Shown in pieces: positions 1-9,229 of a DNA stretch of 64,000 nt. Position numbers and translations under genes: made by a program. The DNA is from Arcicella rosea (lineage in GTDB: Bacteria; Bacteroidota; Bacteroidia; Cytophagales; Spirosomataceae), in assembly GCF_014204325.1 (NCBI RefSeq), contig NZ_JACHKT010000003.1, positions 173,526 through 237,525 of the forward strand, in the 5' to 3' direction. The first letter of the stretch is position 1; every line of letters starts with the position of its first letter. Below the pieces are notes generated by a model. It was not told the origin of the DNA, searched no databases, and worked only from the letters and a program-made list of their open reading frames with translations.

Positions 1-348
1 TTTTGAATTAATACCTTCAAAAGTATAAAAAAAATAATACGAAATTGTACTCGCTTATACGGAATGAATAGCTTGAAAAACTGATAAATTTCAAAAGAGG
101 TCTAATCTGTTCTATTTGAGGACTTTTCTTGAAATGTTTTTTTTAAGAGGATGTTATTTGCAGTGAGTTTGAGATGGAAATTTATTAATTAATGACGTCT
201 TCCCAAAAATGAAAAATATCAATTGTTAAAATTCGTTAAATCTCATCTTGATAGCGTGTTTTAAGCAGATTTAATGACGAAATTTGACTTTGCTTAATTA
301 TATGATTAACAAATACAAGTATTGATTTTCAAACTCCCAAAAATTACT

Positions 349-356
349 TAACTTTG
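349..356 (+). promoter_or_regulatory. Putative -7 promoter element of bamD
   Basis: The octamer TAACTTTG matches the Bacteroidota -7 consensus TAnnTTTG. It ends 7 bases before the bamD ATG, so the transcript would be almost leaderless. No good -33 TTG was found at normal spacing. The rest of 1-363 shows no gene or RNA that I can recognise. Confidence 0.45.
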
Positions 357-363
357 CGAACTT

Positions 364-1260
364 ATGCAGAGAACTCACAAATTTTTATTATTCATATTGT
401 TTGCTTTAACCCTCAGTGCGTGTAGCAATTTCGAAAAAATCAGAAAAATGACTGATGAAAAGAAAAAGTACGACGCTGCGATTCGTTTCTTCAAGAAAGG
501 TCAGTACGACAAAGCAAGCATACTCTTTGAGGAATTGTTGCCAATTTTAACGGGAACAGATCAACAGGAAATCGCTACTTTTTATCAAGCATATTGCGAT
601 TACCACACTGGTAATTATGAAATGGCCAATTTCCATTTCAAACGTTTTGCTGAAACTTTTGCCAGAAGCGAACATTATGAAGAAGCCGTTTATATGTCGG
701 CTTATGCTTTGTATAAAAATTCTCCACAGTTCAATCTTGACCAAAGTGGAACAATTACAGCTATTAACGAGCTACAGAATTTTATCAATAACTATCCAGA
801 TAGTAAGTTTAGAGACGAAACTTCTGACTTGATTAAGGAATTAAGAAAGAAATTAGAGCAAAAAGCTTATGAAAAAGTAAAGCTTTATTATAAAACCAGT
901 GAATTTAATATTGCTTCTTTGAAATCAGCTGTTATTGAAATTAATAACTTTCAAAAGGATTATCCAGATTCAGATTATAACGAAGAATTGGCATTTTTGA
1001 AGGTTCAATCACAATATGATTTGGCTCAAAGTACGATTGAAAGTAAACAAAAAGAACGTTTTGATGATGCCATCAAGTTTTATCAAGATTTAGTGGATAA
1101 GTATCCTAAAAGTGATTTCTTGAAAAAAGCTGAAAAATTATACGACATCAGCTTCAAAGAAAGTGACAGAATTGCAAAGCTAGAAGCCGAATACAAAGCC
1201 GCTAGAGACAAAGAGAAATCTAATACTTCAAAAGTGGGTGCAGGCGACAAACAGAAGTAA
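364..1260 (+). CDS. bamD: Outer membrane protein assembly factor BamD
   Basis: BamD is the TPR lipoprotein of the BAM complex, which folds beta-barrel proteins into the outer membrane from its periplasmic face. The protein (298 aa) opens with a lipoprotein signal ending in LSAC (Cys20), so it is lipidated after export. Helical TPR-like pairs follow, with the family pattern 'A..FFKKGQYDKAS.LFE' near residues 40-55 and 'FINNYPDSKFRDE' near 137-150. The C-terminus is charged and probably flexible. It heads a same-strand run with rpoZ, coaBC and porD, an order I recall from other Bacteroidota. The ATG is supported by a -7 promoter element immediately upstream. Confidence 0.93.
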   Translation: MQRTHKFLLFILFALTLSACSNFEKIRKMTDEKKKYDAAIRFFKKGQYDKASILFEELLPILTGTDQQEIATFYQAYCDYHTGNYEMANFHFKRFAETFARSEHYEEAVYMSAYALYKNSPQFNLDQSGTITAINELQNFINNYPDSKFRDETSDLIKELRKKLEQKAYEKVKLYYKTSEFNIASLKSAVIEINNFQKDYPDSDYNEELAFLKVQSQYDLAQSTIESKQKERFDDAIKFYQDLVDKYPKSDFLKKAEKLYDISFKESDRIAKLEAEYKAARDKEKSNTSKVGAGDKQK

Positions 1261-1311
1261 TCAGTATTTATTGAAAAACATTTAACAAGAAACAGTAGAA
1301 CAACCAAAGAT

Positions 1312-1632
1312 ATGGCAACGAATCCATCAATCATTACCAGAGACGTAGATAAACTCGCTATCAAAGCAGGAGGAAATACGTATGAAGCCGTAGCAATCAT
1401 CTCGAAACGTGCAAGACAAATCGCCTTGAAGTCTAAAGAGGAATTGAATAATAAATTATCAGAATTTGCTTCTTCAGTAGATAACTTAGAAGAAATTTTT
1501 GAAAATCGTGAGCAAATTGAAATCTCAAAATTCTATGAGCGTTTGCCAAAGCCAACGTCTTTAGCAATTGACGAATTTATGGAAGATAAATTCACTTTTG
1601 TTTTGCCAAAAAATGAAGGTTCAGAAGAATAG
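1312..1632 (+). CDS. rpoZ: DNA-directed RNA polymerase subunit omega (Rpb6/RpoZ family)
   Basis: This is the small omega subunit that stabilises the beta-prime subunit of RNA polymerase. The protein is 106 aa with no signal peptide. The core 'GGNTYEAVAIISKRARQIALKSKEEL' region (residues about 20-48) carries the family's conserved helix. The acidic C-terminus is of the Bacteroidota type rather than the short proteobacterial form. It lies 51 bases after bamD and is followed by a strong hairpin terminator, so bamD-rpoZ may form a unit separate from coaBC. The ATG start is unambiguous. Confidence 0.9.
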   Translation: MATNPSIITRDVDKLAIKAGGNTYEAVAIISKRARQIALKSKEELNNKLSEFASSVDNLEEIFENREQIEISKFYERLPKPTSLAIDEFMEDKFTFVLPKNEGSEE

Positions 1633-1651
1633 ATATTTTCTTTAATTTTTT

Positions 1652-1692
1652 AATCAAAAAGGTCAGATGTTTTACATTTGACCTTTTTGATT
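1652..1692 (+). terminator. Intrinsic terminator after rpoZ
   Basis: Two 19-base arms (1652-1670 and 1674-1692) pair with a single G-U wobble around a TTT loop. The 3' arm carries CCTTTTTGATT and is followed by TTGATT. It starts 19 bases after the rpoZ stop. Confidence 0.8.
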
Positions 1693-1753
1693 TTGATTAA
1701 GTTTGTGTCATAAAATGATTGTTGAACGATAAAAAGAGGCTAAAAAATAAGTT

Positions 1754-2974
1754 ATGCTTAAAAGCAAGAAAATAATACTGGGTGTTTCAGGCAGTATTGC
1801 TGCTTATAAAATTGCGATACTCACTAGACTTTTGGTGAAAGAAGGTGCAGAAGTAAAAATTGTAATGACCGAAGCCGCCAAAGAATTTATTACGCCTCTT
1901 ACTTTATCAACACTTTCAAAAAATCCAGTACTTTCAGCTTTTGTAAAAGATGAAACTGGAGCTTGGAATAACCATGTTGATTTAGGACTTTGGGCTGATG
2001 TTATGCTCATTGCACCCGCTACTGCTCATACTTTAGCAAAATGTGCAAATGGCATCTGTGATGATTTACTCACAGCGGTTTATCTTTCTGCGAAATGCGA
2101 AGTAATGTTTGCCCCAGCAATGGATTTGGATATGTACATTCATCCAAGTACTGTTTCGAATCTCGAAAAACTGAAATCTTATGGAAATCAAATCATCAAA
2201 TCTGGTTATGGAGAACTGGCAAGCGGTTTAGTAGGAGAGGGAAGAATGGCTGAACCAGAAGAACTTTTAGTAATTTTAGAAAAATACTTCTCAGCAAATC
2301 CAGTTTTAAAAGATAAAAAAGTATTAATTACTGCTGGACCAACTCAAGAAGCAATTGACCCAGTACGTTTTATCAGTAATCATTCTACAGGAAAAATGGG
2401 CTATGCCATTGCCGACAAATTGGCAAAAGCTGGTGCAAAAGTAACCTTGGTTAGTGGACAAGTAGCCTTGAAAAAACCAGACGCAAGTATTAATCTTGTA
2501 AAAGTGCATTCAGCCGAAGAAATGTATCAAGCGTCTCAAGCTAATTTTGAAGCATCAGACATCATCATTTTGGCAGCTGCAGTAGCTGATTATACACCTG
2601 CAGTGGTAGCAGACAAGAAAATAAAAAAGAAAGAAGATACGTTTAGTATAGAACTCGTTAAAACGACTGATATTGCTAAAACATTAGGTCAACAAAAGCG
2701 TGAAAATCAATTAATGGTTGGTTTTGCTTTGGAAACGGATAATGAAATAGCCAACGCAAAAGCTAAAATTCAAGCTAAAAATCTGGATATGATTGTACTG
2801 AATTCATTACAAGATTTAGGCGCTGGTTTTGGGCATGATACCAACAAAATAAGCATTATCAAAAAAGATGATACAATTATAGCATTTGATTTGAAGTCAA
2901 AACAAGACGTTGCTCAAGATATAATTAATGCCATTATTGAAGCCATTTTGAAAAATAATATTGATGAAAAATAA
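1754..2974 (+). CDS. coaBC: Bifunctional phosphopantothenoylcysteine decarboxylase / phosphopantothenate-cysteine ligase
   Basis: CoaBC carries out two steps of coenzyme A synthesis: CTP-dependent joining of cysteine to 4'-phosphopantothenate, then FMN-dependent decarboxylation. The N-terminal flavoprotein domain (about 1-180) shows 'GVSGSIAAYK', the catalytic-His segment 'NHVDLG', 'APATAHTLAKCANGICDD' and 'PAMDLDMY.HP'. The C-terminal synthetase domain (about 190-400) shows 'VLITAGPTQEAIDPVRFISN', 'STGKMGYAIA' and the lysine-rich 'KKIKKKED' before the dimerisation segment. The length of 406 aa is normal. Its 3' end overlaps porD. coaE, the last CoA step, lies about 7 kb downstream in the same window. 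Confidence 0.96.
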   Translation: MLKSKKIILGVSGSIAAYKIAILTRLLVKEGAEVKIVMTEAAKEFITPLTLSTLSKNPVLSAFVKDETGAWNNHVDLGLWADVMLIAPATAHTLAKCANGICDDLLTAVYLSAKCEVMFAPAMDLDMYIHPSTVSNLEKLKSYGNQIIKSGYGELASGLVGEGRMAEPEELLVILEKYFSANPVLKDKKVLITAGPTQEAIDPVRFISNHSTGKMGYAIADKLAKAGAKVTLVSGQVALKKPDASINLVKVHSAEEMYQASQANFEASDIIILAAAVADYTPAVVADKKIKKKEDTFSIELVKTTDIAKTLGQQKRENQLMVGFALETDNEIANAKAKIQAKNLDMIVLNSLQDLGAGFGHDTNKISIIKKDDTIIAFDLKSKQDVAQDIINAIIEAILKNNIDEK

Positions 2975-3908
2975 CAACAGAAATAACTCTTTTCAGAAAC
3001 ATACTTTATTTATAATTTTTGCTGTGATGATTACTTTGTTAGTTATTAACAAAGCTAATGCACAAGAAATCAATTGCAGAGTAAGTATTTCTACCGATCA
3101 GATTCAAGTAAATGAACAACGTGGAGCGACTCAGATTTACACAGAATTGCAAAATGTAATGCAGGAATTTTTGAACAATCGCCGTTGGACGAATGATAAT
3201 TTTGCACCAGAAGAAAAAATCAATTGTTCTTTAGCAGTAATAATTACCAAAGCCACAGCCAATGGAGATTACGAGGCAAACGCCCGTCTTCAGGTTACTC
3301 GTCCTGTTTATGGAACTGCTTATGAAACAGTACTTTTAAATTATATTGATAGAAATTTCGTGTTTAAGTATGTTGCAGGTACGCCGCTGACTTATAACGA
3401 TAACAATTATAATGATAATCTTACCCAAATGTTAGCTTTCTACGCTTATTTGGCTTTAGCATTTGATTATGATTCGTTTGAAAAAATGGGTGGATTAAAT
3501 TATGCCCAAAAAGCCTTGAATGTTGTAAACTTAGCACAAAATGCTGGTGGAGGTTGGTCTTCTTCCAATGATATTCGGAATAGATATTGGGTTGCTGAAA
3601 ATTTGTTAAATCAACAATTACAAACTCTTCGTGAGGGTTTTTATACCTATCACCGTTTGGCAATGGATAATTATGCCAATGACCCAGCAAACAGTAGAAA
3701 ACAAATTATTGAATACTTAAATACAATTAAACAAGTAAGCCAGAATCGTCCTGGTCAAGTTTGGTATCGTCTTTTCTTTGAAGCAAAATCCACAGAATTG
3801 TTAAATATTTTTAGCGACGCACCATTGGATGAAAGAAAGAAAATTGTGCCATTACTTACTTCTTTAGATCCAACAAATTCTGAGGCATATCGAAAATTAA
3901 GTAAATAG
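2964..3908 (+). CDS. porD: Type IX secretion-associated protein PorD (DUF4835 family)
   Basis: DUF4835 proteins are periplasmic or outer-membrane-associated and linked by annotation to type IX secretion, under the name PorD. A signal peptide ends near 'INKANAQ'. The conserved body follows: 'INCRVSISTDQIQ', 'LN.YIDRNFVFKY..GTPL.YND', 'MLAFYAYLALAFDYDSF...GG..Y' and 'WYRLFFEAKSTELLNIFS'. I start it at the ATG at 2964 rather than the TTG three bases upstream; it overlaps the end of coaBC by 11 bases, which suggests translational coupling. Two proteins with type IX sorting domains are encoded elsewhere in the window, which fits this role. Confidence 0.85.
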   Translation: MKNNNRNNSFQKHTLFIIFAVMITLLVINKANAQEINCRVSISTDQIQVNEQRGATQIYTELQNVMQEFLNNRRWTNDNFAPEEKINCSLAVIITKATANGDYEANARLQVTRPVYGTAYETVLLNYIDRNFVFKYVAGTPLTYNDNNYNDNLTQMLAFYAYLALAFDYDSFEKMGGLNYAQKALNVVNLAQNAGGGWSSSNDIRNRYWVAENLLNQQLQTLREGFYTYHRLAMDNYANDPANSRKQIIEYLNTIKQVSQNRPGQVWYRLFFEAKSTELLNIFSDAPLDERKKIVPLLTSLDPTNSEAYRKLSK

Positions 3909-3917
3909 AAAAAAGAA

Positions 3918-4730
3918 CTAGGATAGTTTTTCGCCACAATGTGGGCAGAACTTTATGTTTTTATCTTCATTTTTATAGGTTTTGATGTGTTCATTGAAGC
4001 CAGAAACAAAAATACCCGTTGGCAAAGCAAACATCGCTACTCCGGCTACAGCCACGAAACCTCCTAATAATTTGCCAAGTGGCGTAATTGGATAGGTATC
4101 GCCATAACCTACAGATGTGATTGTAGTAACTCCCCACCAAAGTGTAGCTGGAATGCTTGAAAATACTTTAGGCTGAGCCGAATTTTCGATATAATACATC
4201 GTAGAAGAAGAGATTAAAAGTGTGAATAAAAAGAAGACAAAACTTAAAATAAGTTCTTCTCTTTTTTCTTTGAAAACACCTTCAATTACTTTTAAAGCAT
4301 GTACATATCTTGAAAATTTGAATAACCTGAAAATTCTGAATAGTCGTAAAATTCTAATTAAACCGGTATCAGAAGTGAAATTAGAAAGATAAAAAGGCAT
4401 GATTGCCAAAAGGTCAATCAAGGCACCAGCCGAAAATATATAGCGGAATCTTCCCCAAACAGGATGTTGGTATTTTTCATTTTCAACACAAACCCAAAGC
4501 CGAACGAAGTATTCTATGGTAAAGAAAACTACCGAAAAATATTCGAAATCGCTGAAAAAAGTATCAAAATCATGTCTTAAACTTTTTACAGAGTGTAAAA
4601 TAATGGCGAAAGTATTCAGAGAAATTGTTGTTAATAAAATAGTATTGAAAATAATAGAGGCTAGACTTTTTTTGCCCCTAGTAACCTCAAGTATTTTATA
4701 TATTTCTCTTCTTGACCAATTGCTATCCAT
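3918..4730 (-). CDS. Voltage-gated-type potassium channel (ion transporter family)
   Basis: This is a six-helix tetrameric cation channel subunit (270 aa) of the inner membrane. The potassium selectivity filter reads 'TTITSVGYGD' (about residues 200-210). The S4-like helix 'RILRLFRIFRLFKFSRY' has regularly spaced arginines, as in voltage sensors, and helices precede and follow it. The C-terminal tail ends in 'FCPHCGEKLS', a CxxC half of a zinc-ribbon-like knuckle, which is unusual for this family. It is convergent with porD, with 9 bases between stops. No ligand-binding RCK domain is present, so it probably gates by voltage or membrane state. Confidence 0.9.
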   Translation of the reverse strand: MDSNWSRREIYKILEVTRGKKSLASIIFNTILLTTISLNTFAIILHSVKSLRHDFDTFFSDFEYFSVVFFTIEYFVRLWVCVENEKYQHPVWGRFRYIFSAGALIDLLAIMPFYLSNFTSDTGLIRILRLFRIFRLFKFSRYVHALKVIEGVFKEKREELILSFVFFLFTLLISSSTMYYIENSAQPKVFSSIPATLWWGVTTITSVGYGDTYPITPLGKLLGGFVAVAGVAMFALPTGIFVSGFNEHIKTYKNEDKNIKFCPHCGEKLS

Positions 4731-4866
4731 TCGAATAAAGATTTTATAACAACATAAAGTTAACTAGCATGTATAAAATGAAGGACTTTTTTGTATGATT
4801 AAAGTGTTGTATGTCAAGTACCTGTATTTCAAACTCAAAACTTCAGTGGCAGACAACTCGAAATAC

Positions 4867-4889
4867 ATCATTCACAATTCACAACTCAT
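4867..4889. repeat. Low-complexity ATTCACAATTCACAACTCA-type repeat
   Basis: A short string built from TCATTCACAATTCACAACTCA ends 2 bases before the stop of the ABC transporter. Related strings occur at 33069-33100, 42654-42687, 42841-42873, 56450-56546 and 61650-61725, always outside genes. Confidence 0.5.
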
Positions 4890-4891
4890 TT

Positions 4892-6673
4892 TTACACTTC
4901 TTCTACTTGTAATTGTTTTTCGTAAAGTTCTTTGTAGGCATTATTTGCATTCATAAGCTCTTCATGCGAGCCTTGTTCTATGATATTCCCATCATCAAGC
5001 ATGATAATTTTATCGGCTAATTTTGCAGAAGATACTCTATGTGAGATGATTATAGAAGTGCGTCCTTTCATGATTCCTTGTAGATTATTCAAAATCTGGT
5101 TTTCAGTTTTGGTATCTACCGCCGAAAGACAATCGTCTAAAATCAAAATTTTAGGTTCACGGGCAATGGCACGAGCGATGGATAAACGCTGTTTTTGTCC
5201 ACCAGAAAGCGTTACACCTCTTTCTCCTAAAACAGTATCAAAACCTTCTGGGAAATCAATGACATTATTGTATAAATCTGCATCTTTTGCCGCTTTAATG
5301 ATTTCCTCTTCACTCATTTCATTACTTCCGAAACGCACATTATTACGAATAGAATCAGAAAATAAGAACACATCTTGAGGCACATAACCAATCTGTGAAC
5401 GGTATTTATTTACGTTCAAGCTTTTGATGGGTAAGCCGTCTATTTTGATTTCACCTTCGTTTGCATCGTACATTCTACAAAGCAAATTGGCAACTGTACT
5501 TTTTCCAGCACCAGTTGTACCAAGAATCGCAACCGATTCACCAGCGTTGATTGACATCGAGAAGTTTTTTAAAGCTACAATACCAGAATCTGTATAAGTA
5601 AAAGTAACATTTTTTACTTCGATTGCTCCTTCAACCTCATGATTGATATTTTCTTGAGAAATAATATCGGTTTTTATTTCCAAAAACTCGTTAATTCTTT
5701 GCTGCGAAGCCGCCGCTCTTTGAATTTGTGAGGTTGTCCAACCCAAAGCAATCATTGGCCAAGTAAGCATATAAACATACAAAATAAATTCTGTGATACT
5801 CCCAGCAGTAAGTCGTCCAGCCATTACTTCTAAACCACCAACATACACTACAATAACAGAACTTAAACCTGCCAAAACTGAAACTAAAGGAGTAAACAGG
5901 GAATCTACTTTTACTAAATCTAAAGATTTTTCACGGTAAACATTGGCTTGCTTGGTAAATGCAATTGTTGAAGGTTCTTCTTGAACAAACGCTTTCAGTA
6001 CTCTAATGCCAGAAAATGCTTCTTGTGTAAAAGTAGAAATTTTAGATAAATTTGCCTGAATCTGTTCAGATTTTCGCATGATTATCGTATTGACGAAATA
6101 AATACTTCCCGACAAAAAAGGAACAGGCAATAATACATACCAAGTAAGTTTTTGATTGACAGAAAGCATATACCAAACCACAAGAATGAAAACAGAAATT
6201 AAATTAAGACCGTACATCAAGCTAGGCCCAACGTACATTCTTACTTTATTCACATCTTCAGAGATTCTTGCCATCAAATCTCCCGTGTTGTTTTTACGGT
6301 AAAAACTCAAAGGAAGTGTCTGATAATGTTGATAAATTTCGTTTTTCAAATCAAACTCAATATGTCTGGACATTACGATAAGTGTTTGACGAACCAGAAA
6401 AAGGAAAAATCCTTTCAATAATGCCAACACCAAAATCAACGAACCATATAACAGAATGGAAAATGCGAAAAATTCATAAACCATTTTTTGCGAAATAAAA
6501 CCATCGTAAAGAAAATATAAGTCGATAGTTTCTTTCACCAAATCGAGTGCATAACGCACAATCTGAGCTGGAACTACACCAAAAAGATTGGAAATGAAAG
6601 TGAAAAGTGTACCTAAAATAAGGTACCATTTATATTTTAGAAAGTATTGATTAAGATGCTTTAGGGATTTCAT
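4892..6673 (-). CDS. ABC exporter, fused permease and ATPase (MsbA/MdlB-like)
   Basis: This is a half-size ABC exporter expected to work as a homodimer in the inner membrane. Six transmembrane helices (about residues 15-315 of this start) precede one nucleotide-binding domain. The domain shows Walker A 'GTTGAGKST', Q-loop 'IGYVPQDVFLF', signature 'LSGGQKQR', Walker B 'ILILDDCLSAVD' and the H-loop histidine in 'IIISHR'. I prefer the ATG at 6673 ('MKSLKHLNQYFLKYKW'), because homologues begin like this; an upstream in-frame ATG at 6709 would add 12 residues. The substrate cannot be read from the sequence: lipid, peptide and drug exporters share this layout. Confidence 0.9.
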   Translation of the reverse strand: MKSLKHLNQYFLKYKWYLILGTLFTFISNLFGVVPAQIVRYALDLVKETIDLYFLYDGFISQKMVYEFFAFSILLYGSLILVLALLKGFFLFLVRQTLIVMSRHIEFDLKNEIYQHYQTLPLSFYRKNNTGDLMARISEDVNKVRMYVGPSLMYGLNLISVFILVVWYMLSVNQKLTWYVLLPVPFLSGSIYFVNTIIMRKSEQIQANLSKISTFTQEAFSGIRVLKAFVQEEPSTIAFTKQANVYREKSLDLVKVDSLFTPLVSVLAGLSSVIVVYVGGLEVMAGRLTAGSITEFILYVYMLTWPMIALGWTTSQIQRAAASQQRINEFLEIKTDIISQENINHEVEGAIEVKNVTFTYTDSGIVALKNFSMSINAGESVAILGTTGAGKSTVANLLCRMYDANEGEIKIDGLPIKSLNVNKYRSQIGYVPQDVFLFSDSIRNNVRFGSNEMSEEEIIKAAKDADLYNNVIDFPEGFDTVLGERGVTLSGGQKQRLSIARAIAREPKILILDDCLSAVDTKTENQILNNLQGIMKGRTSIIISHRVSSAKLADKIIMLDDGNIIEQGSHEELMNANNAYKELYEKQLQVEEV

Positions 6674-6794
6674 ATTTCGATAACCAATGGAAGAAAGTAA
6701 AGGTTTCATCCATTATGCACATTTATATTTAGTAAAATTATGATTAAAATTGAAAATTTTGTGCTTGAATCGTGCTTTTTTCTTTAAAAAATAC

Positions 6795-6802
6795 TAATTT
6801 TG
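6795..6802 (+). promoter_or_regulatory. Putative -7 promoter element of the nusB operon
   Basis: TAATTTTG followed by C matches TAnnTTTGC, a strong Bacteroidota -7 form. It predicts a leader of about 65 bases before the nusB ATG. No clear -33 TTG was found at normal spacing. Confidence 0.5.
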
Positions 6803-6872
6803 CACCCTCTTTCAACAAAGTAATTGACTTTGTTGGAGCTTCACGACCAAAACGTTCTTTCTAAATTACCCA

Positions 6873-8030
6873 ATGGTAAACAGACGACTTCTCCGAACAA
6901 AGGCATTTCAAAGCCTTTATGCCTTCCGCCAAGCGGAACGTGCTGATTATCAGTTAGCATTCGACCAAATTGCTGATTCTTTTCTCCCAAATCTTGACTT
7001 AATGATTCCTAAAGAGCAACAAATGCAAAAGCTTGATGCTTTGCGTAAGTTGGCTGAACAGCGTTTTGAGGAATTATTCAACTTGAAATCTACCAATGAT
7101 GATATTCCTGCGGAAGCTAAAAATGCTGCTAGATACGCATTAGAGTCATATAAAAGTTATGTGAAAAAAGATAAAGCTACAATTACTGATAATATGGTAG
7201 CCGAAGTAGAAAGTGTTTATGATGCTTATCTAAAAATGCTTCAATTACTCTTAGAAATTACTGAAATTGCCGTTTGGGATGAACAACGTCGTTTGGTAGA
7301 AACAGATCATCGTACTTCAAGATTGGCTAGAAACCAAGTGTTAATGGCTTTGAAGAATTTACCAATGTTTACTACAGGAATTATCAGAAGTAATGCAAAA
7401 TGGGCTGAAGATGACCAGAATATGTTGCGTAAACTTTTCTTAGAAGCAATCTTGCCTGATACAACTTTCCAGTCGTACCTTCGTATTACCAAACATACTT
7501 TTGAAGAAGATTTGGCGTTGGTTCAGTATCTTGTCAAAACATTTGTATTGAAACATCACATCATTGCTGATTATTTCGAGGAAAAAGACCTAAATTGGAA
7601 CGAAAATAAAGACGTACTTAAAAGCCTTTGTGTAAAGACTTTCAAGATTGAAAAGGTAGAAGATTTAGTTTTACAACCTTTAGCCTTGAATTGGGACGAT
7701 GACAAACACTTTTTTGTAGATCTTTTTAATAATGTTTTGGATAATGATGAGTCTTACGAAAAACTCATCACCGACCAAACTAAAAACTGGGAAGGCGACC
7801 GTCTGGCAATGACAGATATGTTGATTCTTAAATTAGGTTTGGCAGAAATGATTCATTTTACAAGTATTCCCGTAAAAGTATCCATCAACGAATATATTGA
7901 ATTGGCTAAGAATTATTCAACACCAAAGTCGGGTCAATTTATTAACGGTTTGTTGGATGTACTTTCTCAGAAATTACAAAAAGAAGGAATCATTAGAAAA
8001 TCAGGACGAGGCTTAATTGATAATAAATAA
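6873..8030 (+). CDS. nusB: Transcription antitermination factor NusB, long Bacteroidota form
   Basis: NusB binds boxA RNA with NusE and promotes antitermination, chiefly of rRNA operons. The N-terminus 'MVNRRLLRTKAFQSLYAF' and the C-terminal segment 'TDMLILKLGLAEMIHFTSIPVKVSINEYIELAKNYS' followed by 'GQFINGLLDVL' are the recognisable NusB parts. At 385 aa it is more than twice the length of E. coli NusB; a helical region of about 200 residues sits between them, as is usual in this phylum. It heads a same-strand cluster with the YtxH, DUF1573, yajC, CdaR and coaE genes, an order common in Bacteroidota. Confidence 0.92.
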   Translation: MVNRRLLRTKAFQSLYAFRQAERADYQLAFDQIADSFLPNLDLMIPKEQQMQKLDALRKLAEQRFEELFNLKSTNDDIPAEAKNAARYALESYKSYVKKDKATITDNMVAEVESVYDAYLKMLQLLLEITEIAVWDEQRRLVETDHRTSRLARNQVLMALKNLPMFTTGIIRSNAKWAEDDQNMLRKLFLEAILPDTTFQSYLRITKHTFEEDLALVQYLVKTFVLKHHIIADYFEEKDLNWNENKDVLKSLCVKTFKIEKVEDLVLQPLALNWDDDKHFFVDLFNNVLDNDESYEKLITDQTKNWEGDRLAMTDMLILKLGLAEMIHFTSIPVKVSINEYIELAKNYSTPKSGQFINGLLDVLSQKLQKEGIIRKSGRGLIDNK

Positions 8031-8097
8031 GCGTTTATGAAGCCATGCCTTGTACTTATTCTATAAATTTGATTTTTAACCGATAACTTACAATACC

Positions 8098-8397
8098 ATG
8101 AGTAAATCATCAAAAACATTTTGGGCATTCATGACAGGCGCTGCTGTTGGTGCTGCTTTAGGAATTTTATATGCACCCGATAAAGGTGAAAATACCCGTA
8201 ACAAACTGTTTTATCAACTTCAAAAGTATCGTGACCAATTACAAGGTTTAATTTCAGACTTGATTGATGGTAAAGAAATACCTGAAACAATGGCAAAATC
8301 TGAAGGTAAAAAAGTAGTAAACGAAGCACGTGAAAAAGCAGAACGTTTGTTGGAAGATGTGGAAAGCATGATGAGCCAGATTAAAGCTAAAGCCTAA
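8098..8397 (+). CDS. YtxH domain-containing protein
   Basis: This is a small protein (99 aa) with one glycine- and alanine-rich hydrophobic segment, '[23 protein letters not shown]', near the N-terminus, followed by 'T.RNKLF' and an amphipathic, coiled-coil-like helix to the end. This is the YtxH pattern of membrane-anchored, stress-linked small proteins whose biochemical role is not established. It lies between nusB and the DUF1573 gene, probably in the same transcript. Confidence 0.85.
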   Translation: MSKSSKTFWAFMTGAAVGAALGILYAPDKGENTRNKLFYQLQKYRDQLQGLISDLIDGKEIPETMAKSEGKKVVNEAREKAERLLEDVESMMSQIKAKA

Positions 8398-8425
8398 TTT
8401 TGAATTTTATTCGAATATTCATCAC

Positions 8426-8866
8426 ATGAAAAAAATAATTATTTTCGCATTAGGTATCAGTGTTTTTTTTGCTTGTCAAAATAAGCAAAAAAGTGATAAC
8501 CAATCAACGGCAGAAGCAGTTGCTGCCTTACAACCTACAAGTGATAAATTTCCTGTAATGAAAGCAGACTCTCAGTCGGTTGATTTAGGAGTAATCACAG
8601 AAGGCGATACCATCGTTCACATTTATAAGTTTACCAATACAGGCAATATGCCTTTGGTTTTAAGTAATGTAAATGCTTCTTGTGGTTGTACTACGCCATC
8701 GTATTCAACTACGCCAGTTGAACCAGGTGAGCAAGGTTTTATCAAAGTTAAATTCGACAGTAAAGGAAAAGAAGGTAAATTAAGTAAAACAGTAACCGCT
8801 TTTGCGAATACTAATCCTGCGGAAAACACCTTTTCTTTCAAAATAGAAGTATTAAAGAAGAAGTAA
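8426..8866 (+). CDS. DUF1573 domain-containing lipoprotein
   Basis: A lipoprotein signal ends at 'FFAC' (Cys17), followed by a short Ser/Gln/Asn-rich linker. The DUF1573 immunoglobulin-like domain (about residues 45-145) shows the hallmark 'VDLGVITEGDTIVHIYKFTNTG', 'PLVLSNVNASCGCTTPSY' and 'PVEPGEQGFIKVKFDSKGKEG'. The family is abundant in Bacteroidota and lacks a known activity. The 31-base gap to yajC suggests co-transcription. Confidence 0.9.
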   Translation: MKKIIIFALGISVFFACQNKQKSDNQSTAEAVAALQPTSDKFPVMKADSQSVDLGVITEGDTIVHIYKFTNTGNMPLVLSNVNASCGCTTPSYSTTPVEPGEQGFIKVKFDSKGKEGKLSKTVTAFANTNPAENTFSFKIEVLKKK

Positions 8867-8897
8867 GAAACCATTAAATGTTTAATCAAAAATAGAT

Positions 8898-9212
8898 ATG
8901 TTCAATAGTATTTTATTACAAGGAGCGTTTGGCGGAGGTGGTGCATCTTCTCTTTTATTAATCGGTGGAATGTTCGTTGTCATGTATTTTTTCATGATTC
9001 GACCACAACAAAAAAAACAAAAAGATCAACAAGCTTATGTTGATGCTTTAAAAACTGGCGATAAAGTAGTAACAATTGGCGGTTTGCATGGAACTGTTAC
9101 TTCTGTTAGAGAAAAAACAGTTGTATTAGAAGTAGATTCAAGCAAAGGAGTAAGAATGGTGTTTTTGAAAACAGCTATTTCTAAAGACTCTTCTGCACAA
9201 ATTGGCGAATAA
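8898..9212 (+). CDS. yajC: Preprotein translocase subunit YajC
   Basis: YajC is the small inner-membrane partner of SecDF, which helps protein export through SecYEG. The protein (104 aa) has a glycine-rich periplasmic N-terminus, one transmembrane helix 'LLLIGGMFVVMYFFMI', then the signature 'RPQQKKQKDQQAYVDALKTGDKVVTIGGLHGTV'. It sits between the DUF1573 and CdaR genes. A 15-bp hairpin follows it. Confidence 0.95.
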   Translation: MFNSILLQGAFGGGGASSLLLIGGMFVVMYFFMIRPQQKKQKDQQAYVDALKTGDKVVTIGGLHGTVTSVREKTVVLEVDSSKGVRMVFLKTAISKDSSAQIGE

Positions 9213-9229
9213 AAATTTGTCATTCCTCT

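Noticed and set aside
1..363. A gene or RNA upstream of bamD
   Set aside because: No open frame, tRNA-like fold or terminator could be supported; only the -7 element is visible.
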